From the NCBI RefSeq assembly GCF_039521745.1, contig NZ_BAAACT010000177.1: 49,017 nucleotides of DNA, one strand, 5' to 3'. The stretch is from Faecalicatena contorta. GTDB lineage: Bacteria > Bacillota > Clostridia > Lachnospirales > Lachnospiraceae. Of the stretch, positions 24,939 to 33,044 are shown in pieces; the first letter of the stretch is position 1; every line of letters starts with the position of its first letter. The notes beneath the pieces were generated by a model. The model was not told the DNA's origin and ran no database searches. It saw nothing but the letters and a program-made list of their open reading frames with translations. The position numbers and the translations under genes are program-made.

Positions 24939-25364
24939 GGTAAAGGCAAGAGCAGCGTCCCCCTTTCCGCTGCTTGTCGCCTTAACCCCGCTATTGCACC
25001 TTGACAAAGAAAGCGACGCAAGATAACGGCGACGCAGCATAGGGCAAATCGGATACGTTCCTTTTGCGCCGAGCCATACGGCGGGTGCGCCATGACACGT
25101 TTTCCCTACGGGGAAACGCCGAGCGACCAACACCGACGCCGCAAAGCGAGTTTAGCAGCTTGCGGGCGACGACGCGCAAAATACATAATGATACTCCCTT
25201 ATAGCCACAGTCCGAGCGTTAAAAGCGTCGCAGGCAATGGGTAGGGCTTCGGCAGACCGCCGGAGGGGTGAAACTCCCGTGAGGTTGCAGCTACCAACCG
25301 TCCGATTAAAGCCTTTTCTTGATAATAAACCTTTTAGCCATTATCACGAAAGGGGGTAATCGCA
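24939..25364 (+). other. 426-base non-coding region upstream of excisionase with several hairpins
   Basis: No convincing gene lies here; short minus-strand frames lack ribosome sites. Visible structure includes CGTTTTCCC-TAC-GGGGAAACG (about 25099-25119), a CGCCGCAA...TTGCGGGCG pair (about 25136-25170), and GGGAGTTT-like pairing in GGAGGGGTGAAACTCCC (about 25262-25278). The GC-rich segment 25230-25310 looks like a structured leader. AAAGGGGG precedes the excisionase start. It may hold the xis/int promoter, integrase or Xis arm sites, or a small RNA. Confidence 0.5.
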
Positions 25365-25601
25365 TTGGCAAAAAAGGAAACTACAAGTCTTGCCGCGCCC
25401 TTGCTTCCCATGCTTAAAACTGTTGAGCAAATGAGCAAGATTAGCGGCATAGGCGAAAATAAACTACGCGAGCTTATGGATAACGGCGAGCTTGAATACG
25501 TCCAAAATGGAAACCGCCGTTTGATAGCTGACGCTGCAATCTGGGACTGGTATCATAGGGCAAAGACGACAGCGAAGCCCCCGGCACGACAGGGAGGTTA
25601 A
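25365..25601 (+). CDS. xis: excisionase (Tn916 Xis-like)
   Basis: A 78-residue winged-helix DNA-binding protein starting at TTG 25365 after GAAAGGGGG. The helix-turn-helix reads MSKISGIGENKLRELMDNGELEY, followed by NGNRRLIA for the wing. It bends the ends of the element and directs the integrase towards excision. It lies four bases upstream of the integrase gene, the usual xis-int pair. Confidence 0.88.
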   Translation: MAKKETTSLAAPLLPMLKTVEQMSKISGIGENKLRELMDNGELEYVQNGNRRLIADAAIWDWYHRAKTTAKPPARQGG

Positions 25602-25604
25602 GCT

Positions 25605-26897
25605 ATGGCTATATCAACAAGGCAGGTTAAGAATAAGCGCGACAGCAACGGCGTACTGACCGGGCGGCCGGGTACAGTTTACGACGTGAATATAAAGTAC
25701 ACCGCCCCGAATGGGGAAAAGAAAACCTATTCAAAAAAGGGCTTTCCAACAAAAAAGGAAGCGACACAGCATGAAGCAGAGATGAAAGCAAAGCTCCATA
25801 ATCCGGGACAGATTGCGTCTATCGCTTCACAGCGGAAACAGACCGTTGCAAGCTATCTGAATGAATGGGTAGAAAGCTATGCAAGAGTGAACTTGCGCCC
25901 CTCTACTTACGACGGGTACAAAAAGACGATTGCAAACTATATCAATCCCTATATCGGCGGCGTTGCCCTTAATCAGCTTACCCCCGCTATGGTAGATAAA
26001 ATGTTTCAGCAGATTATCGACAAAGGCTTGAAACCGTCCACCGCAGCCGGGGCAAAGCGTGTTTTGAGCGTGGCGTTGAGCCATGCCCGGAAATACCGCT
26101 ATATCGAAACCAACGCGGCAAAGGACACGCTTACGAAGTTTGGAAAGAGCGACAAGACCCCCGACCCGTACACGCCGGAACAGGTAAAAGCCCTTATGCA
26201 GCGCGTCGAGGGTACGGTTTGGGAAATGCCCGTTATCTTAGGCGGGCTTTACGGTATGCGCCGTTCTGAAATTCTGGGCTTACGCTGGCGCAATGTGGAT
26301 TTGGAAAACAACACCTTTGACGTTTCCGAGCAGCTACCCTTTAAGGTACCGCCGAAAACAAAAGTCATTGAGGAAATGGCACCGCCGAAATCCAACGGGC
26401 GAAAGCTGCCTATCACAGAGCTTGCCCGCCCGTTCTTTCTCAAACAGTTTGCTATGCAGGAAGCGCAGCGCGAACAGGCAGAAAAGAACGGAAAGCCTTA
26501 CTATGACAATGACCTTGTTGTAGCGAAGCCGGACGGTTCCCCTATCTCTGCGTCGTGGGTATCTTCCCAGTTTGGAAAGCTGCTTGAAGATTTGGATATG
26601 CCGCATATCCGCTTTCACGATTTACGCCATACGGCGGCTACGAATATGCACCAACTGACGGGCGACTTCTACACCGTAGGCGAAGTGTTGGGACATACGC
26701 TTGCGGGTATCGGCGTATCACTTGGGCTGTCTATGAACTTTGAAGCTGTTACTGCCCGTTATGTGGACGTGCGGCTTGAACGAAAAAAGGAAGTCTTAGA
26801 CGCTTATCATGGGACGGTCAAACAGGCTGACCCGGCAAAGGCAGAGAAAGCCGAGCCGAAGAAAGCAAAGAAAAAGAGCAGCGATTTAGAGCTTTAA
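25605..26897 (+). CDS. int: tyrosine integrase of the ICE
   Basis: A 430-residue tyrosine recombinase. The N-terminal arm-binding domain is about residues 1-70 (VYDVNIKYTAPNGEKKTYSK), the SAM-like core-binding domain about 80-175 and the catalytic domain about 195-395. Catalytic residues are Arg 219 (GMRRSEILGL), His 338 and Arg 341 (FHDLRHTAA), His 364 (VLGHT) and Tyr 386 (ARYVD). The C-terminal Lys/Glu-rich tail is probably disordered. As in Tn1549 it is the last gene before the right end. Confidence 0.95.
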   Translation: MAISTRQVKNKRDSNGVLTGRPGTVYDVNIKYTAPNGEKKTYSKKGFPTKKEATQHEAEMKAKLHNPGQIASIASQRKQTVASYLNEWVESYARVNLRPSTYDGYKKTIANYINPYIGGVALNQLTPAMVDKMFQQIIDKGLKPSTAAGAKRVLSVALSHARKYRYIETNAAKDTLTKFGKSDKTPDPYTPEQVKALMQRVEGTVWEMPVILGGLYGMRRSEILGLRWRNVDLENNTFDVSEQLPFKVPPKTKVIEEMAPPKSNGRKLPITELARPFFLKQFAMQEAQREQAEKNGKPYYDNDLVVAKPDGSPISASWVSSQFGKLLEDLDMPHIRFHDLRHTAATNMHQLTGDFYTVGEVLGHTLAGIGVSLGLSMNFEAVTARYVDVRLERKKEVLDAYHGTVKQADPAKAEKAEPKKAKKKSSDLEL

Positions 26898-26948
26898 CCG
26901 CTGTATCTCTTTACCGCTTCTTATATCGTTTTATAGCCCCGCGTGGGA

Positions 26949-26970
26949 TTTGGGCACCATTTGGGCACCA
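26949..26970 (+). repeat. tandem 11-bp repeat near the ICE right end (possible integrase arm sites)
   Basis: TTTGGGCACCA occurs twice in perfect tandem (26949-26959 and 26960-26970), 52 bases after the integrase stop. One helical turn spacing and location inside the element end fit arm-type sites bound by the N-terminal domain of Tn916-like integrases. The left end, which should hold a matching copy, is outside the window. Confidence 0.6.
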
Positions 26971-27006
26971 TTTACCGAAAAAGCACCACTAACACAGGCG
27001 ATAAAA

Positions 27007-27061
27007 GAAACGCCGAGAACACGCAAAAACATAGAGTTTATGCGGGTTTCCGGCGTTTTCT
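27007..27061 (+). terminator. stem-loop after the integrase gene
   Basis: AAACGCCG (27008-27015) pairs with CGGCGTTT (27051-27058), and an inner CGCA...TGCG with AAAC...GTTT extends it. The trailing TTTTC is short. It probably ends int transcription at the element border and may limit read-through into the interrupted permease gene. Confidence 0.7.
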
Positions 27062-27089
27062 AATCCCTCAACCGACCTAAAATCATCTT

Positions 27090-27125
27090 GCGGCAGAGAG
27101 AAAAATTCTACTATTTTTTATTATT
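27090..27125. other. inferred ICE right junction (attR region)
   Basis: Composition shifts here from the GC-rich element to AT-rich chromosome, with a run of A and T (about 27100-27135) like the AT-rich targets of Tn916/Tn1549 integrases. The downstream permease frame enters this stretch without a start codon. The precise crossover cannot be fixed from one end. Confidence 0.6.
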
Positions 27126-27215
27126 TTTATAATAGTAACGGCTGGAATATTTTATTGTATATTTAAAGAAACAAAAGGACGGAGCAGAACAAGGACAAAG
27201 CAGGCTTACTTATTT

Positions 27216-28067
27216 ATGCTGCCGGTTATAGTTAGCCTGGTCTTAGTATTTGGATATCCATTAATCAACAGCTTTATAATGGCTTTTCAAAATTATAAAC
27301 TAACGGATCCAAATAATATAACTTTCAATGGACTCGATAATTTTGTCAAACTATTATCAGAAAAAGATACTAAATTAGTGTTTACTAATACTGTAGTATA
27401 TTTACTGACTTCCATTATCGGACAGTTTATACTGGGGCTCGGTTTAGCATTGACCCTGCGGAAAAAATTTAGGGGCAGGGGCTTATATCAGGGAATTGTT
27501 TTTCTGCCATGGGCTTTTTCCGGGTGTGTTATCGGTTTGATGTTCAGGTGGTCATTTAATGGAGAATATGGAGTGGTGAATGATCTTCTCTTGAAAATAG
27601 GGGCGATAAATGAAAAAATAGCATGGCTGGGAACGCCAGGATGGTCATTGGCTGTTGTAATTATAGCAACTATTTGGATTGGATTTCCTTTTTTTGCAAT
27701 GCTGTTGTTAGCAGCGCTTCAATCGATACCAAATGATGTTTACGAGGCATCTGCAATAGATGGATGCGGGCTGGTACGTCAGTTTTGGTCTATTACATTA
27801 CCATATCTTAAACCTACGATCGTTACAACGGTTTCACTGAGAGCAATTTGGTCATTAAATTCCTTTGATCTGATCATGATTATCACAGGAGGAGGACCAG
27901 CAAATACTTCGAATACGATTACTTCTTATATGTACTCAAGAGCATTTGCAAAATACGACTTTGGATTTGCTTCTGCACTAGGGGTTGCATTTATGTTAAT
28001 TATTTCTTTATTGGCAATTTCCGGATTAGCGATATCAAAAAGAAAGAAGGGAGGAGAGAATTTATGA
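27216..28067 (+). CDS. sugar ABC transporter permease (MalF/UgpA-type), 5' end cut by the ICE
   Basis: A 283-residue frame with six membrane helices and the inner-membrane permease signature EASAIDGCGLVRQFWSITLPYLKP (EAA loop, about residues 175-200). Relatives begin a few residues earlier (KQAYLFMLP here lies just before and across the first ATG). The frame stays open upstream to 27081 but contains no ATG, GTG or TTG, and no ribosome site precedes ATG 27216. The native start therefore appears lost to the ICE insertion. It overlaps the second permease by four bases. Confidence 0.85.
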   Translation: MLPVIVSLVLVFGYPLINSFIMAFQNYKLTDPNNITFNGLDNFVKLLSEKDTKLVFTNTVVYLLTSIIGQFILGLGLALTLRKKFRGRGLYQGIVFLPWAFSGCVIGLMFRWSFNGEYGVVNDLLLKIGAINEKIAWLGTPGWSLAVVIIATIWIGFPFFAMLLLAALQSIPNDVYEASAIDGCGLVRQFWSITLPYLKPTIVTTVSLRAIWSLNSFDLIMIITGGGPANTSNTITSYMYSRAFAKYDFGFASALGVAFMLIISLLAISGLAISKRKKGGENL

Positions 28068-28900
28068 GAGGTAAAAAGAAATTTCTGTTTTCGTTTAAGG
28101 CAATCGTACTTACTTTTTATTTTCTGATAGTTGCCTTTCCAATATATTGGGTTGTAATTACTTCATTTAAACCAAGTGCCGAGATTCTGGACAGAAGTGT
28201 TATTACATATTTTCCACATACTTTTACGACGGAGAATTATAGTACATTGTTCAGGATGATGGATTATGGAGTTTATATTAAAAACAGCACTATTGTAGCA
28301 TTGCTGACAGCACTTGTTGTTACAATTCTGTCAATTTTAAGTGGCTATGCACTGTCCAGATATAAATTTAAAGGCAAAGGGTTAATTCTGCTTTTTTTCC
28401 TTGTTATTCAGGTTATTCCTGGAATCTTGGTACTGATTCCACTGTATTCTTTTTTCGCAGAAGCGGGCTTGATTAACACGAAGTTTAGCCTATTAGTTTA
28501 TTATATATGCGGAAATCTACCCTTTTGCAGTATAACAATGAGAAGCTTTTTTCAACGGATCCCGGACTCGCTGGAGGAAGCTGCAATGGTAGATGGATGC
28601 GGGAAAATCCAGACGATTATAAAAATTGTTTTGCCGATCATGCTCCCTGGTATTGCATCAGTGTTTGTATTTGGCTTTTTGGGAGGATGGAATGAACTCA
28701 TTGGAGCAACCATCTTTGTAAGTACAGCGGAGAACTGGACAATACCGGTTGCGTTAAAAGCCTTAATAGGAAAAAATAATATTGAATGGGGCGTCTTAAT
28801 GGCAGGCGGTGTAATAGCATTGCTGCCTACAGGAATTCTATTTGCGGTAATGCAAAAATTTGTTGTGGAAGGCATTACTGCAGGGGCAGTAAAGGAATAG
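28064..28900 (+). CDS. sugar ABC transporter permease (MalG/UgpE-type)
   Basis: A 278-residue membrane protein with six helices. The EAA loop reads LEEAAMVDGCGKIQTIIKIVLPIMLPG (central part, about residues 183-208), which contacts the ATPase. The N-terminus FPIYWVVITSFKPSAEIL is typical of the second permease of CUT1 carbohydrate transporters. GGGAGGAGAG precedes ATG 28064, which overlaps the first permease stop. No ATPase gene is nearby, so a shared MsmK-like ATPase elsewhere is expected. Confidence 0.93.
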   Translation: MRGKKKFLFSFKAIVLTFYFLIVAFPIYWVVITSFKPSAEILDRSVITYFPHTFTTENYSTLFRMMDYGVYIKNSTIVALLTALVVTILSILSGYALSRYKFKGKGLILLFFLVIQVIPGILVLIPLYSFFAEAGLINTKFSLLVYYICGNLPFCSITMRSFFQRIPDSLEEAAMVDGCGKIQTIIKIVLPIMLPGIASVFVFGFLGGWNELIGATIFVSTAENWTIPVALKALIGKNNIEWGVLMAGGVIALLPTGILFAVMQKFVVEGITAGAVKE

Positions 28901-28918
28901 TAAAAAGGGGTGGCAGCA

Positions 28919-29956
28919 ATGAAGAGCAGAGAAAGAGTACAGAATGCCATATTACACAAAGAAGCAGACCGTGTACCAAAAGGAGAAGTCTATATTCAAC
29001 CGGAATTGGCAAATAGGATTTTAGGAAGGACTTATTCTTTGAACTATCAGGATTTTGACAGAGATGTTGCGATAAGAAAGAAATTGAATATGGATCTCGT
29101 GAATGTGGGAGAATGGCCGGAATGGCAGATAGGAGTTTCGGAAAATGGACATAAACTTGTTCAAAGTATATATGGGCAAATTTATGAAATAACCGATAAA
29201 ACAAAACATATAGTTCAAGAGGCAATAGATATAGAAGATGCAGAAAATTACAGAAAGCCCGACTGTCAATTCGTAACAGGGCAATTAGTAGAACGGTATG
29301 TAAAAGAAACTGAATTTTTTGTGTTTGCCCAGATAGGCGGACCCGTCTCTATGGTAGATGAAATGTATACGATGGAAGATTACATGGTATACTGCCTGAC
29401 TAACACGGAGGAAGTGCTAGAGATATCTGAAAAGGTGATTGAATATGAAATAGAAAAGGCAAAAATATTTATAGATAAGGGAGCCCATGGAATCCTGATA
29501 GCAGATGATATAGCTTTTAATACTGGAGTATTTTTGCCGCCGCATATCATGGGAAAAATTGTATTCCCTCTGTATAGGAAGATGCTGAAAGAAATTAAGA
29601 GTTATAAGGAAATACCAGTATTTCTGCATACGGACGGTAATATCAATACAGTTATGGAGGATATAACTGCGTGTGGATTTGATGGAATACAATCACTTCA
29701 GCCATCAGCCGGTATGGATATTGCAGATATAAAAAACAAATATGGCCATAAGCTCTGTCTGTGGGGAAATATTGATTTAGATCAGATCATGTGTTTTGGC
29801 ACACCGCAGGAGGTGGCGGAGTCAGTCAGGGAAACGATACTGGCAGCCAATAAAAATGGCGGCTTTATTCTGTCTACATGCAATACAATGATCGACAGTA
29901 TTCCTACTGAAAACGTGTGGGCAATGATAAAAGCCAGTGAAAACATTTTAAAGTAA
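28919..29956 (+). CDS. UROD-superfamily protein (methyltransferase-like), HxD type
   Basis: About 345 residues with the (beta/alpha)8 fold of uroporphyrinogen decarboxylase/MtaA-like proteins. The first lines SRERVQNAILHKEADRVPKG are the family start. Residues 237-241 read HTDGN where zinc methyltransferases have H-x-C; a Cys occurs later in GGFILSTCNTM. Because the haem-pathway residues are missing and the gene lies in a sugar operon, it is not a haem enzyme. It may move a methyl or act on a sugar. ATG 28919 suits the AAAAGGGG site better than GTG 28910. Confidence 0.8.
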   Translation: MKSRERVQNAILHKEADRVPKGEVYIQPELANRILGRTYSLNYQDFDRDVAIRKKLNMDLVNVGEWPEWQIGVSENGHKLVQSIYGQIYEITDKTKHIVQEAIDIEDAENYRKPDCQFVTGQLVERYVKETEFFVFAQIGGPVSMVDEMYTMEDYMVYCLTNTEEVLEISEKVIEYEIEKAKIFIDKGAHGILIADDIAFNTGVFLPPHIMGKIVFPLYRKMLKEIKSYKEIPVFLHTDGNINTVMEDITACGFDGIQSLQPSAGMDIADIKNKYGHKLCLWGNIDLDQIMCFGTPQEVAESVRETILAANKNGGFILSTCNTMIDSIPTENVWAMIKASENILK

Positions 29957-29990
29957 TATAAAATATTTTATATTTTAAAAGGTGATACGT

Positions 29991-30929
29991 ATGGAAAAAT
30001 CGGATATCAAGGACGTTGTTGTTGCGGGTGCAGGGCTTATGGGGGCTGGGATCAGCCAGATGTTTCCGGGAGTAGGAATTAAGACAACATTATATAGTAT
30101 TAAAGAAAGCGATTTTGAGTTCGCAAAAGAAGTATTAAAAAATAATCTGGATTTTTTAGTGGAAAATAGGGTCATAGATGCCAACCAGGCGGAGGCAATA
30201 CAAAGGTCTATTAAATTTACAACAGATATACAATGTATGAAAGATGCTGACTTAATTATTGAAGCAATTCCTGAAAATATTAATATAAAAGCCAATTTTT
30301 ATGAAGAGATATGCAGAAGCGCGAAAGAGGATACCATTATAGCAACGAATACTTCCGCAATTTCAATAGATCTTTTAAGTAATTATGTGACTAATAAAAA
30401 ACGTTTCTGCGGAACACATTTTTTGAACCCTCCGCACATTATCCCCTTGGTGGAGGTAATAAAAGGGCAATCTACGGACGGTAGTGTATGTGAAAGGCTT
30501 GTTGATTTTTTCATACAATTAGGGAAAAAACCTGTTTTAGTAAAACATGATATTAAAGGGTTTTTATCAAATCGCCTGCAGTTTGCATTATTAAGAGAAG
30601 CTACTTATCTGGTGGAAGAAGGAATCGCATCTCCGGAGGATATAGACCGGACAATCAAGTATGGAAATGGGCTGCGCTATGTATGCTCAGGTCCCTTTCA
30701 AATTGCAGATTTGGGAGGGCTTACAATTTTTAATAGTGTTGCAAAGTACCTGTATCCTGAATTATGTAATAATAACAACATCAATCACTTATTTGAAAAG
30801 TGTGTGGAGGACGGCAATATTGGGATAATGAGTGGAAAAGGCATATATGAATATGATAAAAAAATGGATCATGCACTCTTGAAAGACAGGGACTCTAAAA
30901 TCATTCAATTATTGAATTATATTGAATAA
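29991..30929 (+). CDS. 3-hydroxyacyl-CoA-dehydrogenase-like NAD-dependent oxidoreductase
   Basis: About 312 residues: an N-terminal Rossmann domain with GAGLMGAGISQMF and the acidic-patch DADLIIEAIPEN, then NTSAISI and GTHFLNPPH as in the FadB/HbdA dehydrogenase family, and a helical C-terminal domain (about 185-312). In sugar operons members such as L-gulonate 3-dehydrogenase oxidise a C3 hydroxyl, so a 3-keto sugar or sugar acid is a plausible product (inference). It lies between two UROD genes, suggesting one pathway. ATG 29991 follows AAAAGGTGAT. Confidence 0.82.
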   Translation: MEKSDIKDVVVAGAGLMGAGISQMFPGVGIKTTLYSIKESDFEFAKEVLKNNLDFLVENRVIDANQAEAIQRSIKFTTDIQCMKDADLIIEAIPENINIKANFYEEICRSAKEDTIIATNTSAISIDLLSNYVTNKKRFCGTHFLNPPHIIPLVEVIKGQSTDGSVCERLVDFFIQLGKKPVLVKHDIKGFLSNRLQFALLREATYLVEEGIASPEDIDRTIKYGNGLRYVCSGPFQIADLGGLTIFNSVAKYLYPELCNNNNINHLFEKCVEDGNIGIMSGKGIYEYDKKMDHALLKDRDSKIIQLLNYIE

Positions 30930-30967
30930 TGGAAATTACCATATTTTCTAGAAAAGAGGATTAGAAA

Positions 30968-32995
30968 ATGACGAGCAGAGAATTAGTTAAAGCAGCCATT
31001 CATTTTAAAACCCCAGAAAGAATTCCATATAATTTCGACTCTAATAGAACTCCCCAGGATGGAAAATATTATGGGGAAGATATGATGTGGGTATTTGTGG
31101 AGTCCAAGCCTCCGATAGATGGAAAAAACGAATGGGGGGTCATTTATAAGAGCGTGGACGAGTCTTTTGGAGAGCCTAAGTATTTTCCATTAAAAGAGTG
31201 CGGGAACTCAGACGACTTAAAAGCATATAAATTTCCCAAATTTAATCAAGATTGGCGATATAAAAGAATGGAAGACCAGATCCGGAATAATGTAAAGGAG
31301 AAATATGTATTGGGAATGCTCCCTTGCGGGCTTTTCCAACATTTAATTGATTTATTTGGTTTTGAAGATTTCTTGGTAAATACTGCAGTTAATCAAGAAA
31401 TAATAGAAAAGGCGGTAGACCAGCTTCTGGAGATAAACCTGGAAGTGATAGATAAAATGGCGGCGTTGGGAGTTGATGGGATAATAACTATTGATGACAC
31501 GGCTCTGCAGGATCGGCTAATGATTTCTATAGAAAAATTCAGAGAGATTTTTATACCCCGGTTTAAAAAAATGTATCAACATATTCACGATTATGGTATG
31601 GATACATTTATCCACAGCTGTGGGTATACCTTAGACCTTATAGAAGAATTCATACAGGCAGGCTGTGATGTAATTAATTTGGATCAGCAGGATAACATGG
31701 GGATAGAGGAAATTTCCAGACGTTATAAGGGGCGCATATGCTTTTTCTGCCCATTAGATATACAGAGAACTTTAAGTTTAAACAGAGAAGAACTGTTTCA
31801 AAAAGCGGAACAAATGATCCGGTTATTTTCAACACAAAACGGCGGATTTATTGCAAAAGCATACCCGCAGCCCCGTAGTATAGGTATCACTGACAAATAT
31901 TTAAAAGATACTGCCGATGCCTTTAAATACTTAGGGGTAAACAGAAAGAATGCTATTTACTCGGCATTAGAATTTAAAAATCCAATACAGATACCGAGCG
32001 ATATATGGACACTGCCATGGGCGGAAGACAGATTTCCTGATCTAGTAAAGCAACTAAAACAAAAGTATGCGTTGATTACAAATGTAATGGAGTGTGGATA
32101 TACGGAAAAAACAATAGCCAGTGGTAACCCTTTTACATATGGCGAGTATATGGACGAATGGGGATGCATCTTTAAAAATATCCAACCGGGAGTTATTGGA
32201 GAGGTGAAAAGGCCGTTAATAGATTTAACGGATGATGAATGGGAAGATACATCTAAAATCCATATTCCGGAAGAACTTTTGAGCTTTGATATTGAAACAG
32301 TAAATAGATGGTGTAAAGAGAATGAAGATCGATTTATAAGAGCAGATTGTGTTGTGCGTCCATTTGAACAGCTTCAGTTCATTAGAGGAACAGAGTTATT
32401 ATACATGGACTTGATGTTTATGCCGGAAAAAATGTTGTCTTTTGTTACCAAAATGCATGATTTTTATTGCAGATTACTTGAAAAATGGTGTCAGACCGAT
32501 ATAGATGCAGTTATGTTAATGGATGATTGGGGATCACAGGAATCACTGCTTATCAATCCTCAGATATGGCGGAAAGTATTCAAACCAATGTATAAAGACT
32601 ATGTCCAAATTGCAAAGCGGTATGGAAAAAAGGTTTTGATGCATTCGGATGGTAATATCTTGCTGATCCTTGAAGACCTAATCGAAATAGGAATCGACTT
32701 ATTAAACTGTCAGATTTTTTGTATGGGCTTAGAAAATCTGAGGAAATACGCAGGCAGGATATGTTTTTGGGGAGAAATTGACAGACAGCACATCCTGGTT
32801 AACGGTACAGCAGAAGAAGTGAGGAAAGCAGTAGAACAGGTATATCTGTGTTTGTGGAAAAATGGGGGATGGATTATGCAGCTTGAGTTTGGACCAGGCG
32901 CAAATCCGGAAAATGTGCTGGAAGCATATGCAGCATACGATTCTCTAAATAAAAAGATAATGGAAGGTTCTGGCAGACACAATATTATATCTTGA
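30968..32995 (+). CDS. tandem two-domain UROD-superfamily protein
   Basis: A 675-residue protein made of two UROD-like barrels, about residues 1-330 and 336-665. The first starts SRELVKAAIHFKTPERIPY and has HSCGY with His 216 and Cys 218. The second starts NAIYSALEFKNPIQIPSD and has HSDGN with His 559 and Asp 561. Single-domain length in this family is about 340, so this is a fusion after duplication. Neither half keeps a full H-x-C plus later Cys zinc set. GAAAAGAGG precedes the start. A two-step or heterodimer-like catalyst is possible. Confidence 0.8.
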   Translation: MTSRELVKAAIHFKTPERIPYNFDSNRTPQDGKYYGEDMMWVFVESKPPIDGKNEWGVIYKSVDESFGEPKYFPLKECGNSDDLKAYKFPKFNQDWRYKRMEDQIRNNVKEKYVLGMLPCGLFQHLIDLFGFEDFLVNTAVNQEIIEKAVDQLLEINLEVIDKMAALGVDGIITIDDTALQDRLMISIEKFREIFIPRFKKMYQHIHDYGMDTFIHSCGYTLDLIEEFIQAGCDVINLDQQDNMGIEEISRRYKGRICFFCPLDIQRTLSLNREELFQKAEQMIRLFSTQNGGFIAKAYPQPRSIGITDKYLKDTADAFKYLGVNRKNAIYSALEFKNPIQIPSDIWTLPWAEDRFPDLVKQLKQKYALITNVMECGYTEKTIASGNPFTYGEYMDEWGCIFKNIQPGVIGEVKRPLIDLTDDEWEDTSKIHIPEELLSFDIETVNRWCKENEDRFIRADCVVRPFEQLQFIRGTELLYMDLMFMPEKMLSFVTKMHDFYCRLLEKWCQTDIDAVMLMDDWGSQESLLINPQIWRKVFKPMYKDYVQIAKRYGKKVLMHSDGNILLILEDLIEIGIDLLNCQIFCMGLENLRKYAGRICFWGEIDRQHILVNGTAEEVRKAVEQVYLCLWKNGGWIMQLEFGPGANPENVLEAYAAYDSLNKKIMEGSGRHNIIS

Positions 32996-33044
32996 TCTAT
33001 GAGTGCGCATTTGTTGAAAATAAGACAATAAGGAGAATTTACAT

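Larger units (their letters stand above)
1..27110. mobile_element. Tn1549/CTn-type integrative conjugative element, partial (left end not in window)
   Basis: The gene order is that of Tn1549-family elements: VirD4, Maff2, VirB6, PrgI, VirB4, methylase, CHAP hydrolase, DUF4315, DUF4366, TopB, ArdC-type protein, transfer-assisting protein, Cys-rich VLP, relaxase/MobC, XRE, cargo, sigma-like factor, HTH protein, Xis, Int. The integrase lies last and points outward. The right boundary is inferred at about 27,090-27,125, where composition changes from GC-rich to AT-rich and where a very AT-rich stretch (about 27,100-27,135) resembles the targets that Tn916/Tn1549 integrases use. The exact crossover bases cannot be fixed without the empty site or the left end. 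Confidence 0.85.

Noticed and set aside
24863..25179. Overlapping minus-strand open frames in the non-coding region before xis
   Set aside because: Arg/Ser-rich compositions, no ribosome sites, and the region folds as hairpins instead.
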